NCBI GenBank assembly: GCA_035771175.1
Contig: CM069600.1
Coordinates: forward strand, 10,873,729-10,937,728
DNA length: 64,000 nt
Source of the DNA: Paratinospora sagittata
Lineage: Eukaryota > Streptophyta > Magnoliopsida > Ranunculales > Menispermaceae
Reading direction: 5' to 3'
Shown here piece after piece: positions 22,885 to 36,239 of this stretch. Both the position numbers and the translations under genes were made by a program. How positions within the stretch are numbered: the first letter of the stretch is position 1; each line of letters starts with the position of its first letter. Under the pieces are notes generated by a model that worked only from the letters and a program-made list of their open reading frames with translations, did no database searches and was not told the origin of the DNA.

Positions 22885-25669
22885 TGTGACGCCCCGAAAA
22901 TTATTTCATCTAGCCCATAACCCAATTGTATTTTGCCCAAACTCTATGTGTTGCCTTGATATGTTTGGTGTTTGTTTGATGATTGTTTAATGTTTGTATA
23001 GTTAATGCTTGATAATGTATATAAATATATGTATCATAAATTGTATATGAGTCATGTTAAATTAAAGTTTAATGCATATGTTATTATTTATGCATGGGCT
23101 CATTAAACCATGAATTGATATGGGTTAGGATTGATGGAATAAAAGGATAAATGAAATTGAAGATTTGGTGTATTAAATGGATTGGACATTTAAAATACAT
23201 GTGGTTGGTATGGGTAGTATGAGACCAACACATGTGAAGGTTGGTGCATGAAAGTGGACAAGTGTCCAATGCCCACTTGTCTTCTTCAAGGAAGTACTAG
23301 AATGAGTGGAGGGAACCAAGGAGAGGAAAACAAGGAGAGAATCAAGGAGAGAATCAAGGAGGGAATCAAGGAAGTGCTAGAAAGAGGTGAGTGGAGAGAA
23401 AAGAAAGAAGAAGAGAAAGAAAAGAAGAGAAAGGAAAGAAGAAGAGAAAGAAGGAGAGAGTTGCAGGAGTAAGAACCCTGCGAGATTTTCATCAAAGAAG
23501 TGGATCTTTGGAATTTACGGTCAGATTGAGCTCAAATTTTGTCAGCACGTTCGTAGCTTATGGTTCTTCATTCTGGTCGGTGGAGATCTTGATCAGAGGT
23601 TTCTTCTGAGAGATCTAACCTCTCAAACAAAGCTGGCCGGAAAGTCTGGATTTCTCGCACTGTTTTGCTAAAACTTGTAGATCTCCTCAACGTACCGTTG
23701 GATGGATATCAAATTTGAGTATGTAGTTTACAACAGATATTTCTGTATTCTGAACGGTGGAAATATTTATACGTTAATTATTTTGTGTGATATAGCCATC
23801 TGAGTTTGGGTATTTGCAGCAGGAAAGGAGAAACTGTCTGATTAGACACTTGCTCATCAAAGATACATATCTTTTCGGTCCACCGTTGGATTGGGCTGAT
23901 ATTTGGACAGAAGGTTTGTTTCTTCACATACTTCAATCTGTACGGTTGATTTTGTGATTACATATTTCTGTTGGTAGATTGATACATCTGAACAGAATAA
24001 TACATGTGAAGAATTGGTAGGGTTGTTTGTATTAGACCTACATTTAGAATATGAACTTAGACCTTTCCAAATAGCTTGCATGTCAACTATGTTGACCTAG
24101 TTGCCATTGTAGATGAACCCATGATGCAAAATCAGTGATATACATGGCTGAACATGGCGACCTAGTGTAAATCGACAATATGGCCTAAGTATGGAAAATT
24201 TCATATTTTAGGGCTTTTGATGCTTTTGGCTTAGAATCATTGAATTGATGCAACTTATGTTTAATTAAGCATGATTAGGGTTGATTATGCTACTGATTTG
24301 GTGGTTGTGACCATATCATGGGTTAGGCCTACTTGTGATCAAGTGACCCAAATTTGGACATGTTTATGCCTAAGGAATTGAAAATCAGTATTTTTGATTA
24401 ATAGAATGGTTTATGAATGAGAACTATGCATTAGAGGCCTAAGTCATGTGATTTGAGTTGAATGATGGGATTAAATGGGATTTAGGCCTATTAATTATAT
24501 GTGGGCTGATTTAGGGTTGATTTGTAATGTCTATGTAATTGAGCATAGAAATTGATGTATGGTAGGATATTGATGTATGTTTCAGGATCTTGATTGGGTT
24601 GATTCGGTTTGGTGGTCGTGTGTGATTAAATACTCTCGCGAGGCTTGGTTGTGAGTAGGCTTCACTTATGATTATATCATTTATGTCATCATATCACTTA
24701 TATATATTTTATGTTGAAAGCATGAATGTGTTCTAATGTTTGAATGATGCATTGATTTGAGAAAACCTTATGACTTTGGTTGGGCCCATCTATCTGGCTA
24801 ATAGGGGGACTTGACCTTGTCATAGGAGGGTTTTAAGAAGGAAATGATTGGGATCAACGGCACGGTGAAATAGACGTGGACTAGTAACCCAAGTAAACAT
24901 GATTGGGATCAACGGCACGGTGAAATAGACGTGGACTAGTAACCCAAGGCATGTGGAATGTGGATCCAAATTGATAAACTTTTACTTGCATCGAACTTAT
25001 TATAAATGCTTGATATCTATATGTTATGAGCTTTTAATCATGCTACACATTGACATGCATACATGGTTTTTATTGATGAGTATTGATAGCATATTTGAAT
25101 TCTATTCACTGGGCATCGTTGGCTCACCCTCATTTTCCTCTTTCAGGTCCTTCTGTCCCGAATAAGGGCAAGGGAGTAGTCATATCTTGAGGGCCTTGCC
25201 TGCGAGAGAATCCAAGTCCTCTATGTGAGTTGAGAGGCATTTTGATTGAATTGTGTTTTATATTATGAAGTATTATATTTTGGATTATGTAATTATAATA
25301 CTTACCACATTTTAGTATGGGTGAGTTGGGACTTGCTAGATAGACCATGTGGGCACATGACGTTTTTTTTTTATTTGTACCCACAATTTTGGACTTTATG
25401 TGTATGTCAATTTTTAATGGACTGTAGGAATTATGATTTTATTTATGGTTCATTTTTATGGATTATCTCGTCTTTGATGATTAATACAGTGGGTAGTTTT
25501 GTTTAGTACCTTTTGATATTATGTCGTTGTTTGAGATAAGGCTCGTAGGGTCTCAACCACCTCACGGGAGTTGAGGAGTGGTCGGAGATGCCTACGCCGG
25601 GCGTCCCGCCCCGGCATTCCGCATGCCATTCCCTGTGGGGTTGGTGGTCCGGGGCGCGGGGTCGCCACA
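22885..25669 (+). repeat. 3' LTR of element C
   Basis: It has the same length (2785 bp) and termini as the 5' copy. The two differences noticed are TATATATTTTATG against TATATATTGTATG and GGGCCTTGCC against GGGTCTTGCC. It is followed by the ACTCC duplication. Confidence 0.95.
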
Positions 25670-28600
25670 ACTCCATACTTTCAAATCAACAAGTTGGAGA
25701 TCTATAAGGGTTACTATAAAACCTGTAAAGTGCCATCATTATGTTATTATAATAGTTGTTTATACACATAAGTTTACACAAATAAAGAATTTCTTCCAAC
25801 TTCCACCAAAATTCAAGTATACTAGACTCGAGCATGCTCGCAAGCATCAAAGTCACTCTCTCAGTCTGTCAGCCAGTCTGAGAAGAAAATATCACACGAA
25901 AAAGGAGATGAGTACCAAATCGAGTCTGCATCATAGATCAGATCTCGACACAATCTTCGGATCTTAATCCGACATGACAAATATCTGAGTACTCCCATCA
26001 AATCTCCCTATCTCACACATATACAATCTGCTCAGGCTATCAAAAGAATTCTGGTGTTCATTGGAAGAATACATAGACTTATCAGTCCATCAATGGTCAT
26101 CCAGATGGTATCATATCTACCCATAACCCATAAGATACCATTTGAATCCCATCTTTAATTAATACAATCCATATTACCAATTCCATAATCTTGCATACTG
26201 AGATCATACTAGTCTCATCATAAAATCTTACTCTCTGAATATGAGTCTCAATCAGCTGAACATGCATCTGAGCACAAATATCAACACATGGAGTAATACA
26301 GGGTACACTCATAACTGTATCTCACACTCACAAACAATCTCCTTTTATGGCTAACTGATAGTTACTCTTCCAGTTTTAGCCTGTTTCCTGCTCAATGCCT
26401 CAACAACATATTGGCCTTTCCCAGGATAATAATGCAATATAGAATCAAATCCTTCGGGAATTCTTGCCACATTTATTACCTCATATTCAGTTTCTGTCCA
26501 TTCAAAATTACTTCAGACTCTTAAAATCTGAAGAGAATGTGACATTTTTATTATATAGAGACAATGCTCTCATTATGTCACTACCAACAAATTTCTATTC
26601 ACTCTCACAATAGTTATTCTTGTGCACTACCAAATAGCTGGGGACACAAGTATTTAACCTATCCTTTTGTATCAATGCACAACCCAGATCTGGACGTGAT
26701 ATTCATCAATCACAATTACTTCCAGGTTCTGGAAATAGTAATAACATAATAACATTTAATACTGTGAGAGTTTTCCCATGCACAACGGTCCACGTTATAT
26801 AACATTCATCTGGTTTAGTTTCGTGAGTGGAATAGATAGCTTCAAGGATCTTTCCACGCACTTTCTAACCTACAACTAATACCAGAAACTTCTGGTTTCC
26901 ATCATTAAAATCAGTTGTAACAGTTCTATGATCACTTTGACTTTCGTAGCATCCTGACCTTCGCAGCATCCTTAAAGATACTTTTTAAACTGGTCATGTC
27001 ATCCAAAAATTCTCATCTTAAGTATATTCAAAACTCATATTCACCAAGCTTAGCACTCAATTGATGCTCTCTCAGTGACTACAAGATAATTTCAATGTGC
27101 TATTCATGCTCCTCTCGTTTCTTGAGACAATTGCATATATCATCATCGAAGACTATGTCATAATCAAGATACGGTTCATATACCCACTACATCAATCCTA
27201 TAAACGTGATTGACACATTAAGCAAGGTTACCAAAATTTCATAATATCCATATCTTGTCTTACAATAGTCTGCATTACATCCTTTTCTCAAAGTCTTAAC
27301 TGCTGGTGCCTAGAGCTCAAAATGATCTTAAAGAAACGTTGGCTCCCTTTAGTTAATCGAATTCAACCATCTATCCATTTGTTACCCTGCTCAGTTATTT
27401 CATACTTAAACATATTTCACTATACCTCCTTTCCATATTATCATAATTGCTCTCCATGGTGACATATCAAGGATAATAAATCTTTTGCTCATTAACACAT
27501 TTACCGACACCTTAAATTCTCACAATTTCTCATTAAGGAATGAAAATACATATTATACTAGCATCAATTTTATATGCTATCAATCTCCTGTCCAGGTGGC
27601 ACTTTTATTAATTCATCAGAGAATACGTCAATATACCAGTTCACCACAGGAATTGTAATCAACTGCATGCCTTATTACATTACGCTACATGGCTTTGTAC
27701 TAGCCATATTCTCCATGTCCTCGTCAACAACTATCTTATTGTAGATAGAAAAGTTTGAGGGTATAAATTCCTCGAGATTCAAAATGAGAATTTTCCACTT
27801 ATTCAGAATATTACTTCTTTTCGGAGAGACGCTCCACCTGGCATGAGAGGTGACCAACCAATCATACCCAACTAAGCATCCAATTCCAAAAATTTCATAT
27901 TCTAAAGTCCATACTTACGTGATGACCCTCTTATTTATTACATATATTATTTGCTGACCATATCAAGGTAGATTCTTTCTCCTGTAGGCATACTCACAAT
28001 CAATGATGCAATATTATAACAGAAGATAACACAATTTGTCTACTATATCACCAGAGATAAAGGACCAGGTAGATCCAACAATACATCAAAATATACACAA
28101 TAACAAAATGTTGATCATACCTGTTATCAACGTCGTACTAATCTTTGGATCTGGTCTTCTATTTACTTTCATTTATTCTCTAAAATCTGGTGGAGTCACA
28201 TTGATAAAACATATTGGGGCATTCCATATCGACTAACTGGACACTAACACATCCCGTGTCTTTGTTTTTTTTTAGATTGATAATAGACATTCATAGGTCG
28301 AGATACAATTTACTCAGTCTGTGACTCCTGCTCAGGCAATGGAAACCCTTCTGGTTTTCATAATTCTTTAACATCACTTCCTTTTTTCCCATTCTTATTG
28401 GGTCAGGTACTATCAAATTTAGAGTCACTCATACTGCCAAATTCTCAACCTTACTCAATGTTTCACTTATCTTAAATTTCATATTATTGCCTCAACATTT
28501 CCTTACATTACTTGTTTCGCCTTTTACCTAACACTGGTGTTGATAACTCGGCTTCTAACGGCAGTGCAAGCTATCTCACTATTGCTGGTGTTAACAATTT

Positions 28601-29573
28601 CACCACAGCTTTGGCTAACCAGAAAGTTATAGGCTGCCTCACAACTTGCGCCTATATTTATAACCCAACAATTATCAAACCTGTCGTATAGGATCCCAAC
28701 ATGTATTCTAGATCCTTATCCTTCTCAGAATATCCTTAGTGATCATTTCAAAAATAAACTATACCAGTCTATTGAATTCATGTTTGTATTTATGGTTAGG
28801 CATGTCACTACATTTTCACCAGATAAACTTTTTCATGTCTTAAATCAATTTCAACATGATTATAGAAGCCCTCATAACATAACTTCTTTAATTAATCTCA
28901 TGCCTTAATCATCGCAAGAGTCCTTAACCCAATTTTCTATTATCTCTTATCATCAGTTAGCTTAAACTTAGCTAACTTGCTTTATCATTTTCAGAGACTT
29001 AATCATTTTCTAAGATGGTCTCCACTCAGAGTAGCAAATTCTTTACTTCGTCAACTATCAGACTGCCAGTTAAGATAAGAAAGTCTCTTCTCCTAAAAGT
29101 TTTCATAACTTTCACATATCCTTTCATTCCATCTGGCTTATCATTGAGACCTTCTATTTATTTTATTTTGACTTCAGTCTCAACTATATATGGTTTTATA
29201 GAAGTACTCACACCAGTAGCATCCACATCAGCTAACAACGGTTCAAACCTCTGTCTTTCTCACATTACAACTTTGCCACAAGCTCGTAAGCTGTGCATTT
29301 CGTTGTTGTTGGGTAGTTCCTAGTCATATATAAGCTGCATAATTTATTATCACTGGATTACATCCAGTTCTTTTTCTTTCAGCCTTCTGATCCTTTCGTG
29401 ATAAACAATTTTCATTGTTCATCTTGACTGGTCTTTTCCAAATCTAGATTTCACCGACACAGGTGATTCTCAGTCAAGATAACATATTGGATTAGGCTCA
29501 ACATAATAGGACTACCCATATGTATACCCATACAATCAATCATAATATCATAAAGTTTTTATCTTTTTACGAA
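25670..29573 (-). pseudogene. Element B interior, decayed pol and upstream region
   Basis: This is the other side of element C's insertion. On the reverse strand, [19 protein letters not shown] (26097-26312) matches the region between RNase H and integrase of element A. Near 26375-26445 a stretch resembles the [16 protein letters not shown] motif. Further up (26,450-29,500) only scattered gypsy-like traces remain and no frame above about 100 codons looks coding. No primer binding site was found before the LTR at 29574. Total B interior is only about 4.3 kb. Confidence 0.65.
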
Positions 29574-31660
29574 TTGTACATACCCATATACAGTATATAA
29601 TACACTGTCAGCCTTCACGTAGTCTCACAATCAATCCCAAAATTTACAATAATTTTTTTTTTCTAATATACCACAAATCACATCCAATATAGATCTCTAT
29701 AATCATTCCCTTCCTTCACACATCACATTTTCATTTCATCATCCAATATATATATGCCCACACATCCCATCTAGATGATAATACATATATATATATAATG
29801 TGTGATAAGTATACATATCAAAATAACAAAAATATAATCTATTTCCTCCAAGCATACATACACATACCAGACAAGTTTCTTTTCCCTTCGAGTCAATACC
29901 TGAAATATTAGAGGAAATAGGGTGAGCAAACAACAGCTCAGTGAATATAGTTCTTGAGATGACATTTATATACATTTCGAGAAATATGACATTTAAAATC
30001 ATTTCAAACACTTATTCAACACATGCATCATTCAACGAATATATTGTACATGTCAACAACATAAATTGCATGATTTTCAATAACGCAATGCACAATCTCC
30101 CTCCTCCGCAAGGCAAGAGAGCGGGTCTAACCCTTATATGGTCGTTACAAGGTAACCACAACCTCTCATTACCCAATTCACAGTCATTTCAAGGATCCCA
30201 ACCCTTGTTAGGACAGACCTACTGACAATGAGGACTCGCAAAACCTCATCTGGGTCTAATTCCTAACGAAATGACAATGAGGATTCGCAAAACCTCATCA
30301 TTACAAACTCCAATTGCTAAAATCAGTTTGCATGATCCATAAAACACAATGCATTATATATACATATCACATGCATACAATCAAACATTTTATATGCGTA
30401 CAATGCCATACAAGAACCAAATCAAGCAAACTATACTCACAGTGGTTACACGGGTTTTCTAAGCCAACCTCTAAAATCAAGCAACAATAAAGGTCATTGC
30501 TTCCTCAAAAGCGTTTATCCATGCCCTTAAGCCTCAATTTAAACACTGAAATTACCCATAGAGTATCATGAGAATCATCATTTACCATATCAGTAGCTAC
30601 TAAAATATCAAATCACTATTTACAGTACTATTCACTTTTTACTATTCACTATTCACTATTCACTATGACTATTCATCCGAAAGATGTAAATTGTATTAAA
30701 ATTGTCAAATGGTCTCCAAAAATCATGAAATTGAATCTAACCACATATTCGGGGTCCCGACAGTCCAGGGAACGTTTTTCTACCTTTCTAGCGAATTTTC
30801 ATTCACGTTGGGTTAAAACCTCAATTTTTAAAAACACCGTAGAATGACTCCTATAGCCAAAATTAGTCCGCTAGAATCGTTACATCTAGTTTAGACAGTA
30901 ATTTTACGAAGAAAGAGAGTGAAAATCACTTACCACAGGTTCGAATTTCACGTTCTCCCTTCGTTTCCCTTTCTTTCTTCCTTCTGTCCTTTCCTTTCTC
31001 TCGTTCTGCGCTTCTTCTTCTCCTTCTCTTTCTTTTGCAACTCCTTTCATCTCTCTTCCTTTCTTTTTACACATTTTTTTATTCTTTCTTTGGCAACTCC
31101 TTTCATTTTTTTTATTCTTTCTTTTGCAACTCCTTTCATCTCTCTTCTTTTCTTTTTTTTTACACAATTTTTTATTCTCTTTTCTTTTTTTATGTTAAGA
31201 GATTGAGATGAGAAAGGAAGAAGTAATTATTTTATATCAAAATGATCCCATACCCCTCATGCTCATTAATTAACCAACTCACCCCCTAAATTAATTCCTT
31301 TAATTCATTAAATCATGTACCATCAACTCAATGCACTTATTTCACATGTATTCATCATACTATGCATTAAGCCATTAAATCATACTCCAATCCACATATT
31401 TAATTAACCAACCCCATAAATTAATCAATTTAATTCAACTCCAATTTTGAACTTGTAAGCACCCATATAGGATCATCCCATATCATCTTTATTTCATAAT
31501 TTTATTTACTAATCATACATGCGTTTATTTGGTTCATACGTATAAAATACGTGTATTATCAAGCGTATATTTAGCTCCTACGTATAAAATACGTGTATTA
31601 TATATCTCGATATACGTGTACTTCAACGTATGTATTTCATTAAATTTACGGGGTGTTACA
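29574..31660 (-). repeat. 5' LTR of element B, inner end missing
   Basis: It matches 13117-15269 from TTGTACATACCCATATAC onward and ends (reverse-strand start) TGTAACACCCC at 31660, followed by the CGATC duplication. The last roughly 55 bases next to the expected primer binding site, including the TGACGTCA palindrome, are absent. Microsatellite length and scattered substitutions distinguish the copies. Confidence 0.9.
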
Positions 31661-34626
31661 CGATCAGAGACGATCGTGAGTGGTATGCCATGAAGGCGTA
31701 CGATCTCTATTTCATATAGTTCTGCAAGTTTGGCGGGATTATCCGTGAACTTTATTAGTAAGAAGTGTGCAGACTTTGTAAGTCTGTCAATGATAACCCA
31801 GATAGCATCTTGCCCTTTATTATTTCGAGGTAAGGTCGTGACAATGTCCAGAGGGAAGTCTTTATTCTGCCTTAACTTTTTGGCTAATGAGACATCGAGC
31901 AACGAAGTCTGCAATTGCCTTCTTCATTCCAGAAAACCAGAATTGTCGATTGACATCCTTATACATCTTGTCACCCCCAGGATGCATAGCGTACCTCGAA
32001 CAGTGCATCTCAGTAAGCACTTCTTTCCAAACCTCAGGATCGTTCGGTAGACAGAGACGTTTTTTTATAGAAAATGGTCCCGTCTTCAGCGACCGACCAG
32101 TGAGGAAGGTCCTGTTCGATGAGTAGAAGTTCTCGTTTCTCCATTAACATAGGGTCGTTGGCTTCAGCTGCTGAAATCTTTCGAACGAGCTCAGAGTTGG
32201 CTGATAATTGAGAGAGTCGTGGTATTGGTCCCTCTTCGTTCAGCTGTAGGTTAAAGTTCTCCATCTCTGTAGCCAACTTCCCCATTTCGTAGTTAAGAGT
32301 GCAAGCAACATAAGATTTTCTACTCAGGGCATCGGCCACAACATTGGCCTTTCCGGGATGGTACTGGAGTTGAAAGTCATAATCTTTCAAGAATTCCAAC
32401 CATCGTCTTTAGCGGAGGTTTAGGTCTCTCTGAGTGTATATGTACTTAAGACTCTTGTGATCTGAGAAGACCTCAAACCGTTCACCGTATAGGTAATGAC
32501 GCCATAATTTCAGTGCAAACACAACAACTGCAAGTTCCAAGTCATGTGTTGGGTAATTACCCTCATGAATCTTCAGTTGGCTCGAGGCATATGCAACAAC
32601 TTGGCCTTCTTGCATTAGTACGACACCTAAGCCTTGAAGAGAGGCGTCGGTGTATAATGAAAATCCAGTTGCATTTCTTGGAGTGATAAGTACAGGTGCC
32701 TTTGTGAGGCGTTTCTTCAATTCCTGAAATGATGCTTCACAGGCGGGATTTCAGATGAATCGCACGTCTTTTCGAGTGAGCTCGGTCATAGGTTCAGCAA
32801 TCTTTGAGAAGTCCTTGATGAAGCGTCTGTAATAGCCAGCCAAACCAAGAAAACTCCTAATCTGAGTAACAGTGGTAAGCTGCTTCCAGTTTAAAACTGC
32901 TTCAACCTTAGAAGGATCTACCTCAATGCCATTGCCTGAAACCACATGGCCTAGGAATTGAACTCTCTTCGCCCAAAATTTGCACTTACTCAACTTTGCA
33001 TACAGTTGGTGGGCTTCTCAAGGTCTGGAGGTCTATCTTCAAATGTACCTTATGGTTTTCCTCGGTTGAGGAGTATATCAAGATGTCGTCCACAAAAACC
33101 ACCACAAATCGGTCTAAGTATAACCTGAAGATGCGATTCATCAAATCCATGAATGCCACAGGTGCATTTGTTAGACCGAACGACATGACCAAGAACTCGT
33201 AGTGACCGTACCGAGTTCTGAATGCCGTCTTGGTAATGTCTGACTCTCGGATCCGAAGTTGGTGATAATCAGACCGTAAATCAATCTTAGAGAAGTATTT
33301 GGCATCTCTAAGTTGGTCGAACAAGTCATCGATCATGGGCAACGTATATCTGTTCTTGATGGTGACGTTATTCAACTCTTGATAATCGATGTAAAGTCAT
33401 AACGAACCATCTTTTTTGCGAACAAACAGAACTGGAGCGCCCCAGGGTGATGAACTCTTTCTGATGAAGCCATTACTCTCTAATTCCTTCAGTTGTTTGT
33501 CTAATTTGACCAGCTCGATATTTGACATTCTGTATGGTGGAATTGAGATAGGCCCTGTCGCAGGCATGAGGTTGATCTCAAAATCGAATTTCCTAACAGG
33601 AGGTAGACTAGGAAGGTCATTTAGAAAAACTGTTGGGAATTCAGATATGACTAGAACATCATGTACTTTGTGAGGGTACAGTGCTGGTGATTCATTTCCG
33701 TCACCAAGGGATAACGCTCGAAGTTGTGACTTGAGAAGTGCAACTGTTGATTTGTGTATCCATTTCCTTGTTCCCTGAATCTTGACAAACTCTCCTGTAT
33801 GCAAGGTTAACTGAACTTGCTTCTTCATACAGTCGATTTTTGCATTCAGTGGTGTTAGCCAGTCCATGCCGAGGATGATGTCGAAGTCTTCAATATCTAT
33901 CACAAAAGTATCTGCATATATTATCTGTTCCGACATTCGAAGCTCACATCGAGAACATTGCAAATTCACATCAGTACCAGATCCAAACGGTGATGTGACA
34001 TGGAGTATGATGGTTGTGGGTTCAAGCTGCAGGCCTAAATGTCTTACCAATGCCGACGATATAAAGGAATGCATAGCACCTGAATCAAACAAAACATGCA
34101 CCATTGTATTGAACAAAGGAAATGTACATTCGACTACGTTGTTGTTTGGGAGGAGATGTTGAGCGATGGCAAATGCTCTGCCCTGGTTCCGTTGACTCTG
34201 GTTCTGCTGGTTCTGCCTAGGTCCCACATTAGCAGCAGCAGGTGGTGCTTGTTGGACTGGAACAACGGGAATAGGTTGTTGAAGGTGCGAACAGAGATAT
34301 TTTACATGGCCCTTCTGGCCGCAGTTGAAACACGTCGGCTGGTACTGCGGGTGGTTCTGGTTGCCATGCTGATTGTTCTGCTGGCCATGCTGATTGTGGT
34401 GTCGATCACCACCTCGGCCATTACCGTTTCTACGACCACCCCTTCCATAATGACCTCCACGGCCATGATTACGAAAACCTCGATGGTTAGGGTTAGAAGG
34501 TTCAGTCGCAGGTGTTGTGGCCTCATTCTTCGAAACAGGGGCTGGGAGGGTTGGGTTTTGATTGTAGTAGGGCTTCTTCTTGTTGCCCTGTTGGGAAAAC
34601 GTTGTAGACCGTTTTCCCTTATTCAT
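31661..34626 (-). pseudogene. pol: Element D pol, 5' part: nucleocapsid, protease, RT, RNase H, integrase start
   Basis: The first open part (33397-34626) has a Gly/His/Asn-rich linker, zinc knuckle CFNCGQKGHVKYLC, protease (LFDSGAMHSF, LGMDWL) and RT start. Reading on, an Arg codon is TGA (33397), a one-base insertion shifts the frame near 33020, a Trp codon is TGA (32751), the Gln of LNLRQRRW is TAA (32409-32411), and an extra A in an A run shifts the frame near 32060. A deletion near 31890 removes part of integrase. The segment ends inside SDRDPRF where element B is inserted and resumes at 13116. RT has FVDD near 33090 and RNase H has LYTDAS near 32670. Confidence 0.88.
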
Positions 34627-34635
34627 TCTTTGCTC

Positions 34636-35460
34636 CTATATAATATTTTCTTGTTCAAAGCTCATGGTCTTGTCAACAACCTCATTGTAAATCTTGAGAT
34701 CCAAGATCGATAAGTCTTGTCGAATATCATGGCGAAGGCCATTATAAAATTTCTCAGTTTTATCTTGCTCCGTTGAGATGGTGGAGAAAGAGTAGACTGA
34801 TAATTCTTTGAACTTTCCAGCATATTCCCTGACGGTCATGATGCTCTAGTATAACTTTGCGAATTCCTGACGCTTCTGCCTCTTCACAACGCCAGAAAAA
34901 TACTCATCAATAAATATTAACTCGAACTGTTGCCAAGTCATATCCGTCGTGTTGACCCTTGGGTCCTCTTTCACTGTTATCCACCATGTGTTTGCCTCAC
35001 CAACAAGTTGGTAGGTCGCTAGTGGAATTTTGCGAGTCTCATCGACTCTTATTGCATCAAGAGCCTTTTTTGACTCATCCAGCCACTTTTGCACCTCATC
35101 AGCATCAATGGTGCCAGCAAAAGTAAGAGGTTGTAGCCTCTTGTACTTGGTAATCTGATCGGTTTGAGATTCTGACCCAAATCTTACAGGTGCCTGAACA
35201 GTGGCAACCTGACTGGTCGCGGTCTCATGAACGACCGTTTGAACAGTGACTTTCATCGCCTCAATAAATCCGGCAAAGAAGGTTTCCGTGCTCGAAGGCA
35301 TGGCAAAGGATGCGGGTGGGGGTGGTATTTCCTGCCCAGATGTAGTGGCAGTATCGGGTATGACTCGTGCTGCCGTCGGAGGCGGCGGTTCCTGAATCTC
35401 AGGAGGTGCCTCCACTGCTGGACGGACAGTACTTGGTCTTCCTCTCTTCCTGGTTTGCAT
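34636..35460 (-). pseudogene. gag: Element D gag, two in-frame stops
   Basis: The start MQTRKRGRPS is followed by a Pro-rich region (EAPPEIQEPPPP) and then the capsid-like domain (WLDESKKALDAI, ANTWWITVKED, FELIFIDEYFSG). A Gln codon after EFAKLY has become TAG (near 34844-34846), and a second TAG near 34633 again replaces what was probably Gln. Between them the frame (34636-34839) holds REYAGKFKELS and RHDIRQDL. Apart from these stops the frame continues directly into the zinc knuckle and pol. The protein would form the particle shell, but this copy is dead. Confidence 0.85.
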
Positions 35461-36239
35461 TTTCTCACTGGGAAGGAGAAAAATAAAACCAAGATTTAGG
35501 AACTGTAGCCAAGTATAATGTTATAGTATGCTCAGCAACAATTTTGAAAGTACTGCAATGTTAAAATCACCTATTTTTCTAAGTATAGTGTAAGGTTTTT
35601 GTTGAGGAATCAAAAGATTTTACGTGCCTCGTATGTTTGGCCATGGTGTAAAAACAAGGTTAGAATGTTTATATAGTAAGTATAAAACTTTGCAAGTATT
35701 TCAAAAGATTTGGTTATGGTCTTTGTGAACATACATATATATTTTATTGAAAATTCATACGAGTCATAAGAATTCTAAGATTTGCCTCGGTAAATATCCT
35801 GATCTAACGTTCTATAGCAATCTTATGCATTCAAACTCTTACTCTTAGTCTTTTCGATTATTATCCAAGTTCATGTGTCCCATTCCACATGACTTCGGTA
35901 ATAAGGGTGTTAACCAAGTTAAGTTGCATGAACACAGTCTCTAAAAACATCGGCTGAATAGTAATTCACCAATAGTATCTTCCAAGTTTACTCGTTCTAT
36001 ACCGTGTAAACTTAGTGATAATGTTAGTAATGCAACTTTCTCCAAATGTTTCTTTTCACACAAGGTCATGGGTTTTCTTACTTCCACATTTTATTTAGTA
36101 TCTTCCAATTTTGTTGTGTCCCATACCACTCCAAAGTTAGTGATACAAAAGAAAGGATGGTTGTAAGTCGGCCCACCAAAGATAGTCTTAAACAAAACAT
36201 TTCATTCATATATAAAAGAAAAGTTTACAATGCCAGTAA
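35461..36239. other. Spacer between the extra ORF and gag of element D
   Basis: About 780 bases with no open frame worth calling on D's strand. It is AT-rich, and no splice or internal promoter signal can be assigned with confidence. Confidence 0.4.

Larger units (their letters stand above)
15707..25669 (+). mobile_element. Element C: complete, very young Ty3/gypsy chromovirus with gag deletion
   Basis: Two LTRs of exactly 2785 bp (15707-18491 and 22885-25669) flank a primer binding site, a damaged gag, a pol with one in-frame stop and a purine tract. Five-base duplications ACTCC flank it. I found two differences between the LTRs (near 17540 and 18016 of the 5' copy), so the insertion is recent. 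It lies inside element B. With gag partly deleted and pol interrupted, C cannot be self-sufficient now. If the damage is older than the insertion, related copies moved it. Confidence 0.95.
13117..31660 (-). mobile_element. Element B: Ty3/gypsy element with decayed interior, inserted in element D
   Basis: B runs between a CGATC duplication at 13112-13116 and 31661-31665 and interrupts D's integrase in the SDRDPRF motif. Its LTRs (13117-15269 and 29574-31660) match the LTR family of element A. The interior (15270-15706 and 25670-29573) is a strongly decayed pol related to A, with no usable frame. Element C was later inserted into the interior. The LTRs differ at only a small fraction of positions by eye, so the interior is much more decayed than the LTR similarity would suggest. 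Confidence 0.9.

Noticed and set aside
32034..32720. Separate small genes on the reverse strand
   Set aside because: They are consecutive pieces of one broken pol of element D, separated by single stops or one-base shifts.
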